DNA of 48,769 nucleotides from Rhodocollybia butyracea. Lineage: Eukaryota > Basidiomycota > Agaricomycetes > Agaricales > Omphalotaceae. The position numbers and the translations under genes are program-made. Location: contig JADNRY010000438.1 in the NCBI GenBank assembly GCA_015501585.1, forward strand, positions 1 through 48,769. The letters run 5' to 3'. The notes beneath the pieces are model-generated. The model did not search any database, was not told where the DNA came from, and worked only from the letters and a program-made list of their open reading frames with translations. Positions 33,145 through 42,525 of the stretch are shown here, piece by piece; the first letter of the stretch is position 1, and every line of letters begins with the position of its first letter.

Positions 33145-34661
33145 ACCTCTATAAAGTCGCTGTTTCACCTGGAGTGTGCCCTGTAGGATATGATACTGCT
33201 TCCCAGTCCTACATCATGTCTCCAGTCGAAGGCATGATAGAAATGCCTCCTGGAGTTCCCTTTGCGGTGCACATTGATGACCACCCTGACCAAATTATCA
33301 CTGTTGGTTGTGTCCAGACGTTGGACAGCTTACGTGGATATTCCGAATATCCTCGAATATCTGAGGTATTCCATGAGCTTTTCGATATAACCTGGGGTAC
33401 ATCGTCCACTGAACCAATTTTCCGTCTCGATGGTATCAAACTCAATCAACGGTCTCAGGCTGAGAAACCTGACTGCTATGACGGATCTGCTAGTCTTGGG
33501 ATTACCGTTGAAGAGCAGTCTTCAGGGTTTGTGCAACCTGCTGTACAAGCTGTTACGTATGAAGCGCAAGTCATTCTGGGGAAGCTTCTGGTGCTATTGG
33601 CAGAGCTGTATAAGCTTATTGTCCCACTTTGTATTTCTAAGCAAGAATGGGAGGCTATGGCTGTTTCGCCTCATGGATGTCAATGCATTATGTTGTGGGG
33701 CATTACACTCAGGCTTCTCCGGTGTCCAGCGAAATCCATCATCATCATTTAATGGAGGATCACTGGCGTTGGTATTGGGCATCCTTACTGGGGCTTTTTC
33801 ATGTTGACTGGAACGATGATCCGAATGGGTACACACTACTTATAGCATTATTCCGGTTACCGCCAGGTATGCCCAAATACTTTATTCAGATTTTCTGGTA
33901 CTGACAACTTGATAGGTAGCGCTGTTGGTGATTTTCTCCTTGCTCGAAGTGGGCTATATCTGCGAATTTCTACAGACAAAAATGGTTATGCTCATTTCTT
34001 CGCCTTGATTAAAGGCAATGACCTTCACTCTGGAACATCACCCACAGCTGATACAGAATCTGTCGCGAAATTTATTGCTTCACTTAAGCATACTTTTCTG
34101 TATGCTGGGCCTGAGAACCGTATTGTCTATGTTCTTTATCCAAATTGGTCAGCGTTTCAGCGGGAGCATGGTGTGTCAATGACTGAGCCCACTGGCTTCG
34201 AGTCACAAGGAACTGCCCATACTTTTGCCGATGATGGTTTTCCAGCCTGTGGGACTTTTGATGACTGGCAACGTTTAATGGCTCTAGAGCAATACATGCG
34301 AGATCATAATTTTGCACGAATGGCCCGACGCGAGCCTAATTGGATCCCTCCGACATTTACCAACCTTCACAGCAATCTTGTTACTGTTGATATACCCTTC
34401 GATCCAGAGTTTGATAAGGAAAAGGTTGATTTCATGCATGGACTGTTTCTAAATATGCATCAACTATGCTCTTTTTACAATTTGGGAATGACCAAACATA
34501 CATTCAAACAGAATCAGGCAACTGCTTTGGCTGAGGCTGAAGCTCGGTATCATGACTTTTGGATACCAGATAAACCATCACAATCATCTCTCACAGCCTC
34601 ATCGTCCATGTCTACTGTATTACCATCAGTGGATACTGATGGTACTGTGGTGCTGCATTGA
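33145..34661 (+). CDS. Conserved agaric protein of unknown function, N-terminal part of the element's gene
   Basis: A frame runs from the right edge of the MITE (FENLYKVAVSPGVCPVGYDT...) through MIEMPPGVPFAVHIDDHPDQ, SEVFHELFDITWG. A change of frame at about 33600-33760 (intron or frameshift) leads to HVDWNDDPNGYTLLIALFRL, PP. A 49-nt intron (33867-33915) joins it to GSAVGDFLLARSGLYLRIST, FFALIKGNDLHSGTSPTADT, GPENRIVYVLYPNWSAFQRE and the end at 34661. The order 'HVDWNDDxxxYT...GxYxLxRSxLYxRxxT...KGxDxHxGxxPT...AGPENRxxYVxYP' fits a protein type I have seen in agaric genomes without a function. A 56-nt GT-AG intron (34643-34698) would fuse it in frame to the chromodomain downstream. Coding sequence also continues upstream of the MITE. 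Confidence 0.55.
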
Positions 34662-34691
34662 TCCTTGCGGTCTCATACTTCATCTCAAACA

Positions 34692-37600
34692 ATGTCAGTC
34701 CAACCCACTAGAACTGGTCAGGGTGCCCTTCGTGTTTCTGCCTCTCAAACAACCATCTCTGCTAAAGAAAGTAATTCTGCCCAGGCTGAGGACGATGGTC
34801 AGATATTTGAAGTTTCAATGATTTTAAAACATCGTTCAATTTTGTGGTCTGTTTTCAACTGATTATCTATCACCATCTCTCTAATATTATCTTAACACAG
34901 ACAGGAAATTATGAGTATGCAATGCGATGGAAAGGGTTTGGGAAAAAAGATGATTCATATGTGGCTGAGTCATTAATGAAGTGAGTTTAAGCCCATGCAA
35001 TTATTACCAGTTTATTTACCTGGCTCCTTCAGTGCCCCCAATCTTATCAAAACATACAAGCAGATACATGGCACAAGCTTTGGACTAAATATCGTTAAAA
35101 ATCTTGACTGTCGTTTCCCACTACGACACGATGATAACCGTACCGTCAAGGCCTTGAAGGAGCTTCTAGATGTCCAGAGGATGTCCCTAGAGTATAAGAC
35201 TTTGGCTGCGATTGTCTCTAAAGCTGGCTCTGCATTGCTAGTCACACCCGCAGCTTGTCAAGTCGCAGTTGATTCAACGTCAAAGTGGAATCATTGCTAC
35301 GAGGAATGGTCTGAAGATACTTCTCTTCTTCAACAAGATATCCTTCTTGATCATCTCTTTTCTGCCGCCACTACTCTTAATCATGCAGTTTTGCTTGCTC
35401 AAAACCTTGATATCATGATGTTGTCGTTATCATTATCCATTTGCCAGAGCCTGCAATTCATTTATCAGTTTCAAATGGTATTCGGACGGCATCTCTTTAC
35501 TCAAATTGTGCAACAATATCTGGATGATGGAAAAGCAGCAGTGGAACGTCAGTGGCCAAGGTTCTCTGCACTTGTACACTCAGTTGTTATTTGGATTCAG
35601 CAAATCCAACAATACTGCATCTCTCAAAATTCAAAGCGGAAAAGAGGGGCCAATCCAACAGAAACTTGCACCTGGTGAAAAACGTCAAGGCTTTGAGAAT
35701 ACACGCAGCAACAATTGGCACTATGCCTGTGAAAAGTGTATGCCTGTCCTTCTTGACATGCAACAGAAGCAGTCCCAATGTCTGGTATTTCTCATTCTCT
35801 TGAGAGCTTATTGCTTTAACTGTTTGTGACAGGTACTGGAGGAGTCTATTTACAAGACACCACTATACGACGACCACCAGCAACCCCTGACCATGCTGAA
35901 ATTCATACAGCACTGAAAGCAGCACAAAGTAAAGGTAGTCATTGATATTCATGTTCTTTTTGACATATTCTGAAAAAGGATACGTATCAGTTTAAAAGGC
36001 AAAAGCCATTCCGTGTAGCATGGGTTCTCGACAGAGCACAGTTTATCTGCTTTGAGACTTTTCAGAATCCAGTATTTGGTTTACCTGCAGTTGCGTTAAC
36101 TTGTCTGACTATTATTTGCAGGATGAGGAGTCTAGTGTAGTAGCGTTGCAGCCCCAGCTAAATAAAGGTCGATCTTGTAAGCCTGATTAATATTCTTCTC
36201 TTTGTTCTACCTCATATCTCAATAGATTCAAAACATGTACCTTCGACAGCTTCATCTAGGAAGACCAGATTGTCATCATTGAGCTCAAATGAGAAATCAT
36301 CTTTCTTGCTATCAGACGCTGAGACAGACTCCTCCACATCAGAAGCCCCTATATCAATAGGCAAGATATCGCAGCCTCTATTTCTACCGTCAAAGCAAGC
36401 CCAGGCATCCAGAAGCACCGGTTCATTATCGTTGGCCTCAAACAAGGAACCCTCCCCATCAGCCTTTGACGATAATCAGCAATCACTGTCTGATGGCACA
36501 GATTCTCAGTCTGTACTTGCCCAAGTGGCTTCCAAATGGAGTAGCTCAGTGAGTTTTAAAACTTCATATGTCTGATTTGCTGGTAACTTATATCAACTAG
36601 GCCATAAGTCCTCCTCCTTCACCTCAGCAGAAGTATACAAAGACAAAGACATCGACTGAGCTATATCGCTCACCAGATGCACAAAAATTATCACGAGGAT
36701 TATTTGCAGGTGGAATTCCTATGTCACAAACTCAAAGTACGTGGTCATTTTTCAGTTGCCTCTAAATATTTGAACCAAACTGGACTTTCAGAGCTTGGCG
36801 GTGCAGACACTAAGATTGTGCGGGTATATCCGGTTCCTGTCCTGTTCTTTCCAGCACTTATCAACGACAACCAAATTTCCAAAAATTTTGATCCTGAAGC
36901 TGCCAACTGTTGCAGTTTCCATGGGACTCTTGAGATTTGCACCACCAGTCTTGGGCGCGGAGCCATGAAGGATTGCATTGAAGGATATCTTTCTATCATC
37001 GTCTCGCCTACCAAACACTATGAAGGTCCTCAGGGTTTGGTTGCTGCAAAGCGCCCTTTTGTTTCTGGGAAATTGGACAGCGACTTGAGCCGTTACCCAG
37101 CTAGGACAGAATATGCCAAATGTCGCATGGAGTGTGCTTTACTGATGTGCTGCAAATCACTTCTCCGCCATGTTCTCAACTATGTATCAGTTCTGGAGGC
37201 AAAAAATGGTCCTTGTCTGCTTGGTATCTACGACTTGTGCTTTGTACTGGCTGCGATGGTATCATGCAAAGGGGAGGGTACCAGAAAGGCTGAGTCATAC
37301 ATTGTTGAAGACTGTATCAAAGGAACGTGGCAGAAGTATATCCTTAACTCTCGTGCTGTCCCCTTGATGGCTGCCGATGAACAGGGATATGAATGTGCAC
37401 AGTTTATGTGTTTTCTACAACACCTGCAGTTTGACAAGACAAAGGGGCTAGTGTATATCTCAGACTGGCAAGGTACATTGTTTTTGATTCTAAGCGAATA
37501 GGGAATCTGATCAATGGTCAACTGTAGGTGTTTGTGATGAGCTATCTGATCCCCAACTTATGACTCATCCAACGAGACTGAGCGAGAGCGTAATGGAACA

Positions 37601-37796
37601 AGCCTTCGTGGACGAGGGTGACACCATCTCACCTCCAGCACTCTATGGAGATGGGAATATTGGTTCGGCCTTTATGCACTTCCTGAACGAGCACCAGTGT
37701 AATCGTTATTGTCACTGGGCAGAGCTCAGCCGTCCCAGTCATGATGAGATCTCATTTTTGACAGCAATGGACCTTGGTACTCAGATAGCACAGTAA
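34692..37796 (+). CDS. Chromodomain plus alpha-type protein kinase
   Basis: Chromodomain: exon 34692-34833 ends QIFEVSMILKHR and joins NYEYAMRWKGFGKKDDSYVA, ESLMN (exon from 34905), then APNLIKTYKQIHG. The aromatic-cage positions (F, W, F) and the YxxRWKGF core are present. Such domains bind methyl-lysine on histone tails. A middle of about 500 residues has unclear exons and a Ser-rich linker (36230-36560). Alpha-kinase: from about 36670, YLNQTGLSELGG, FVLAAMVSCKGEGTRKAESY, FDKTKGLVYISDWQG, a 55-nt intron (37473-37527), then VCDELSDPQLMTHP, GDGNIGSAFMHFLNEHQCNR, YC. The DxQG strand, the LSDPQ loop, the glycine-rich GDGN and the zinc-binding HxCNxxC close the fold. It ends at 37796. Alpha-kinases are expanded in agarics. 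The join between chromodomain and kinase is inferred, not proven. Confidence 0.72.
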
Positions 37797-38332
37797 ATCC
37801 TCAATTGCTTCTTTTATGCTTCATCAAATTATGCTTTCTACTTGTTACTTTTTATGCTTATGCCTATATGTCTCTCCATATGAATATGATTATGAACCAT
37901 GCTCATCCATGTTTGCCCACTGCCTTCTGAGAAGCCTCTGAAGCTACTGTTCTGGTGCATTAACAAAGGTCCATACGTATCTCAGAAACAATTATCCCTC
38001 ATGCCAATGTTTACAATTGGTTCACTTTCCCTTCCTCATTTCATATTTTGGCATGACCCAGTGCAACAATGGTGGCACTCTTAGCTTTCTCAAATAATGT
38101 ATTCTATGTTGAGAGTTATCCCTGTCATCACTGACTATCGTCAAGCTTGTTTGTTAAAGTTTGTTTTGCGCTCCAGCGCATGAACAAGCTCTAACAAACA
38201 AATTACTAACCACAAATATAGGTTATCAATTGTTAAAGGTGTCTTCGGGGTCCTTAGCCCCGATATAGTATATCAGTATCAAATCCAGGGTTGATAGAAA
38301 TTTACCGGAGCGTGATACTTAGGCTTTCCATA
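37797..38332. other. Right end of kinase element with hairpins
   Basis: No supported gene. An imperfect palindrome (TTTGTTA..., GCGCTCCAGCGC at its centre, ...CTAACAAA) lies at about 38148-38205. A second hairpin TCGGGG(TCCTTAG)CCCCGA is at 38246-38264. The TIR follows. Such structures near one end may serve in transposition or transcript termination. Confidence 0.5.
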
Positions 38333-39418
38333 TATTGGTCCAGGGTTAGTCATTTCGCCTGTCTATAAAATTTTTGGCATGAGTCGCAACACCATAACCG
38401 CAGGATTAGACAACTACAGAATGCTTGATTTGTTCATCTGCTGTATGGTTAAGACTTGTAGTACTTTAGTGGCAACTAATATGATGAAGATTTACCAGCT
38501 CTGCCATGCACTCTGAACATATTAGGGTTGATAGGATGACGGACAAGTAGATCATTGGTATCAAACGCCGGCTGGCCATCGACGGTGGTATTGAAAATGG
38601 CGGGTGAGTGAGTTTTACATTTCTAAACATGTATGTTATGCTAGCTATATGAGATCAAAAGTTTGGGTACTTACCTTCACTATAAGCCTGTAGATATTTT
38701 CCCCGTATTGGTAGCTGGGAACCAGAAACGGATCGATCATTGCCCCAAGCTAAGCATAAAGACTCGGAATTAGAATGTTTGATAAATATTCATCATCCTT
38801 AGTGTGAAATAATTCCATCCCTCCGGGGGTATTTGCGCTATTAAGTATCCGAGTCAGTCGTTTCAATGAGCTAACAATACCTGTTGACCATGAAATACTT
38901 GCATTTGTGCTCCATCATCAGTCCTACCTCGGTTCTATCATATTTTGAGTTAGCGCCATAACACATAACCAAGAGAGTTAAAATTATTACGATCCATAGA
39001 GGGGGATAACATTTACACCTTGGCCTACTAGAATGTCTCCGACAGATGTGACAAGGGACCCTCCACTAACTTGCTGAATTACAACATAAGTAGACCAACA
39101 TAAAAAAAAGACAAACTCACCACTCTTTTGAAAACCTTCAATGCTTCAATCTTTCTTGGATCTTTAGCCCATTCCTATTCAAATTGTCAGGTAAGTAGCC
39201 TAAAATTTTGATACACCTTCGAAAATGGTTGCCTACCTCTAGGACTGAAGGGACGGTAAATATCATAGTAGATTTTGTAGCGACTGTGGCATGAAAGATA
39301 TTTTCTGGGGTCGGGACGAGAGGAGGGTTTGAAGGCGGCAATGTCGCAAGCGTCACGCCAGTCAGAGCCTGCAATCAGGTTTAAATATTGTTCTTGGCCA
39401 CCCAAGTAGTAATACTTG

Positions 39419-40354
39419 TGAGTGTGGGCCACTGCGCCAAGTGCATGGCAGGTACGAGTCCTGTAGAAGACTAGTTATAAAATCTTGAAAGAAAAAATCA
39501 GTGTGATGAATGAGAAGATAAATGAACACGCACTCATAAAGCTATGCCATTTCGCAGGCAAGGTGACCGAAGACAGAAGTAACAATTGAAGTTGCAGCAA
39601 TAAATAGTACCAAGGAGGTGCTTTGGCAGCCATGAACAATGCGTCATAGATATTCCCAGCGTCGGCCAAGACCAAAAGGTTGAGATTGAGTAACCATGCT
39701 TTTTTTGAGATGTTATACCCAGATTTTTGGGATGCAGAGATGGATGCGACAAAGTTTGGTGTAGGACCGCCGTTGTCAGATTGTACTGAAGATCGTCGAG
39801 AGCTCCAGATGAGAGATGAGGATATGCTGAAGGAGATCTGTCTTTGTAACATTCAGTCTTCAAAACACAGTGAAAATGTTCAAAGAAACGTACCAAGATG
39901 CACTACACTACAAGCAATACAACCTCCATCTACCGCATTTTCATTTCCTTCAAAACTTCAACCTCCATTGAGTTTTACAGCAGCCATGACTTCCGTTCCA
40001 CCATTGAGGTTTTGACCCAAGCTCAGACGAGCACTGCCGTTTGACAGAGGCGCAATGCCAGTTTCTAAAGAAATTGTTTGGAAATTGTGAAGAGAATGTC
40101 CTTCGGCTTGTCGATGTGGGTTTGCCAGTAATCCATATAGGATTTTTCGGCTTTTGAGATGAAAGTGGAAGCCATGTCTGTCAATTGATTAATTGAACAA
40201 ATTGAAGAGCAATGATCACATGCCGAGCGCTTTGACATTCCCAAATATGGTGAAACGATTCTCCCTAATTTGGACAAGATCAACCCTAATCGGGACAGAA
40301 TTCCCACGCGAAACCGGCCATAAGGATGAGCCTTCATTACATTCAGGACTCGTA
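39419..40354 (-). mobile_element. 936-bp element R1, copy c, carrying an RRP42 fragment
   Basis: Inserted into copy 2 of the NRPS-like gene. The empty site is at about 16542-16546 of copy 1, and the flanks carry a 5-bp duplication ACTTG (39414-39418 and 40355-40359). The left end TGAGTGTGGGCCACTGCGCC and right end ATTCAGGACTCGTA recur in copy b at 10 kb. The right end also occurs at 3.5 kb. No long TIR is seen, only a short GAGT-type similarity between the ends. Cargo: the 5' half of RRP42. Class is uncertain (Pack-type TIR element or another capture mechanism). Confidence 0.75.
39560..40175 (-). pseudogene. RRP42: Captured 5' half of exosome subunit RRP42
   Basis: From the ATG at 40175: MASTFISKAEKSYMDYWQ, then ETGIAPLSNGSARLSLGQ, GGTEVMAAVK, an intron-like stretch starting GTACGTTTC, AYPHLSSGALDDLQ and VLHQTLSHPSLHPKNLGI, then KKAWLLNLNLLVLADAGN, IYDALFMAAKA, where it stops. 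This matches the N-terminal half of the RNase PH-type subunit Rrp42/EXOSC7 (AEKSY start, NGSARL, ALDDL, LxVLADAGNIYDALFMAAKA). The frame is broken several times, for example at a run of seven A (complement of 39692-39698) and after AAVK. The presence of an intron shows capture of genomic DNA rather than of mRNA. The C-terminal half is absent. Confidence 0.78.
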
Positions 40355-41489
40355 ACTTGCCGTTTCAACCATCCGGCCAAGACCCATGATATCTGCAAAC
40401 ATATCTTGAGTCATTATAAGATATTTGAACAATCCTTACATACGATACATGGGGATCCCTGCAATAGACATGATCTCGCCACAATAATCATGAGCTTGAA
40501 CTAAGTTCAGCAAAGTACAAGCTAGTAGGAGTAAGTAGTATTTGATAACTTACAATGCACTTTACCCCGGCTGAGGAAATCGCGATGAGATATTCCAATA
40601 GGTCTCGGGAAAACTGAGGTGGAACCTGTAGTAGATGGTGGTCGGAGTCAATATCGGAGTTGTATCCCATCAAAGCCATCTTGTCAGTTTGAAATTACTC
40701 ACCAGAGGAATGCAAAATAATAGCAGTCCTTTCTGTCTTAATTATTGTAGATGACTCGAGTTTCGAACCTTGCTCTTGGAACAGGTCTTCAAAAACTGGC
40801 GTGGAAAAAATAGTAATGGGATTCTGCTTTGCTTTTCCATTCACATCTCCATCAACTGGCACGAGTCTTGAGCATGCTTTCGCAGCTAGCTCCTGCATAG
40901 CAATATCTTGACTAACAAACAAGTGTTGAGAATCCGTGGTTTTCAGAAGATGAGCGATTGCTATGTCGGAATTGCGAGTGGATATCGGAAATGGAGTGTA
41001 GCCTGCACGCATGATGCCTTCAACGAGAGCAAAGTATGTGATGGGATCTAGTAAGGATTAGCTTCAACATCAGCAGCGAGAAATACACAGGCTAAAGCTC
41101 ACCCAAAGATGCTAAAATCGAGACGACAGGGTTTACAGCGTCAGTTTTCACCATCGCTCTAACGAAGAGGGATGCAGCATAGAATGCTCGAACTGCTTCA
41201 TTCCAGAATATTGTCCTGATTCCCTGATGATTGTCGGTCATGTATCGAAAAACCGGATGGTTCGGGCTATGTTTGGCATGAAAATCATGTAAAGTAACTA
41301 TGTTGAAACCTTCTCCAGCATCAGGAGGAGGAGAGAATGTTGAAGAATGCAAGCCTTGAGCGGTGTGGAAACTCATGGTGATCCGGTGACTCTGCAGCTG
41401 TTCTGTAGGCCTTTTAACTGAAGTCTGCACCAATGCCGTCGCATATTTGATAGTAATCGGTAGCTTAATCGGTTCACGCAAATATCGCG

Positions 41490-42312
41490 GAACACGAAAT
41501 ATGTATGAGGAAATATGCGAGACGAGTGATCCAAAATGTTAATAAGTTACTTATCGTATTTCTCACGGAAATTTGGCAGAAAGGATTTTATCATATCTCA
41601 TTGAGTCGCGGGAACAGAACAGGGCCTTCGAAGTAATCCATGTGCTCATTCTCGCTCATTTTCATATCCTTAGCCAGCCTTAGCCTCGGATAGATTTTCT
41701 GATATCCACGAAGTTCGAGGAGACCAAGGGAGACTACTGAAAGGAGAGGTATTGACGCGGCAATTTCACAGCTGGGTACAGTACTTATTAACATAAAGAG
41801 GAGTCGCCTAACACGAGTCATTTTAGGCCACGGCTGCATGTATATTTGGTCCTCTCCTTGTTCTAGTGATAGACTATGGGTTAGCAACATTGCGATACAA
41901 CTGTACTCTGTTACCTGCCCTTGTAGTCTGCCTCGGTCGTTGTGCTGGCGTATTACTATTACTATAGTAGTATTCCTCTACAGCTGCGTTGGGGGTTGTG
42001 CCCATGAATTGAACGCCTTGGCAATGATATCAGAGATTCGAATGAGTCGATGGCAAAGAAAGGTCCCATCATATGGAAGAAGCACCACCCAGAGAGCACC
42101 AGAGACGTTCAATGACGAGACCAGATTATTGATGGATAAATACAGAAACGGTAGCTTGCTACCGCTGCTCCAGACTCTAGTCTACTCTAGTACTATAGTC
42201 TGTGTGTTGCGCCTCCAGGCGGTGCTCAAACTTGAAGCTATATGGCAAACATCTGGTGGAGCCGATTCCAAAAATCGCCTTGTTGTAGAAGTGATGTATT
42301 ATTGAATATCAA
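41490..42312. other. Upstream region of NRPS-like copy 2 with repeat remnant
   Basis: 41490-41690 is related to the inner side and one end of the 634-bp foldback element of the left arm. 41700-42035 is the rest of the duplication arm. From 42036 to 42312 a frame is open (ending GGADSKNRLVVEVMYY) but has no recognisable domain. Confidence 0.4.
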
Positions 42313-42525
42313 ATGTCATCGATGAAACTGATATCTCTGAGCGCTGCGTGGCGACCCTGCTTCAACTATATCGTTTCAGAAATTCAATTCCAATTTCCAT
42401 GGGTGCCCATTGCCAAGGCCCAAATTTTTCTTCCTTTCTTCTCCCTGTACCTCCCTACACCACGCGTCCTCCTCTTCCTTGCTCCAAATTCTCTCTCCTC
42501 TTCGTAACACGCTCATCTAGGCTCG

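Larger units (their letters stand above)
31510..38332 (+). mobile_element. 6.8-kb TIR element carrying a chromodomain/alpha-kinase gene
   Basis: Perfect 31-bp terminal inverted repeats start TATGGAAAGCCTAAGTATCA at 31510 and end with the complement at 38332. A 6-bp target duplication TATTGG lies at 31504-31509 and 38333-38338. The empty site exists in copy 1 of the duplication (about 17658-17668, complement CCTATTGGCCC). Contents, all on plus: a small unresolved ORF region (31881-32365), a hAT-like MITE, a conserved hypothetical N-terminal part, and a chromodomain-alpha-kinase part. Two strong hairpins lie near the right end (about 38148-38205 and 38238-38266). I recognise no transposase, so the element is either non-autonomous or uses an unfamiliar enzyme. 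Superfamily cannot be given from a 6-bp duplication. Confidence 0.85.
29552..41376 (-). pseudogene. NRPS-like A-T-TE enzyme, copy 2, split by two mobile insertions
   Basis: ATG at 41376 (MSFHTAQGLHSSTFSPPPDA). The coding blocks run down to the stop at 29552 in the same exon order as copy 1. Here the A3 exon is intact (GSTSVFPRPIGISHRDFLSR, 40625-40554). Insertions: a 936-bp element in the next adenylation part, and the 6.8-kb element in the exon that encodes TNPGPI, a few bases before its donor site. The exon corresponding to ...NYFT has lost its donor: copy 1 has ACA|GTAAGG (17185), copy 2 has ACACTAAGG (complement of 38798-38806). Downstream blocks stay open: ERLLLEDQKITHAIVFGREK, AGAD|SLIATYIRNTILRG, HGPYRLA|TYSGTHLLGF and the TE end. 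197 of 208 terminal residues equal copy 1. Confidence 0.87.
29402..42035 (-). repeat. Right arm of the inverted duplication, enlarged by insertions
   Basis: This is the reverse-complement partner of 13905-19787. It is 12.6 kb long because it holds the 6.8-kb kinase element (31510-38332) and the 0.94-kb element (39419-40354). It lacks the 400-bp MITE of the left arm. The arm runs from 29402 (complement of the sequence at 19785) to about 42035 (complement of 13905). Confidence 0.88.

Noticed and set aside
31510..38332. Assigning the kinase element to the KDZ or Plavaka groups
   Set aside because: These occur in basidiomycetes and often carry cargo, but no transposase motif was seen and the 6-bp duplication is not diagnostic.
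39680..40015. Plus-strand 111-residue ORF
   Set aside because: It is the antisense shadow of the captured RRP42 fragment.
13905..42035. Treating the two arms as an assembly artefact
   Set aside because: The arms differ at many positions and carry different insertions with their own target duplications, so they are distinct loci. Long-read proof is still wanting.
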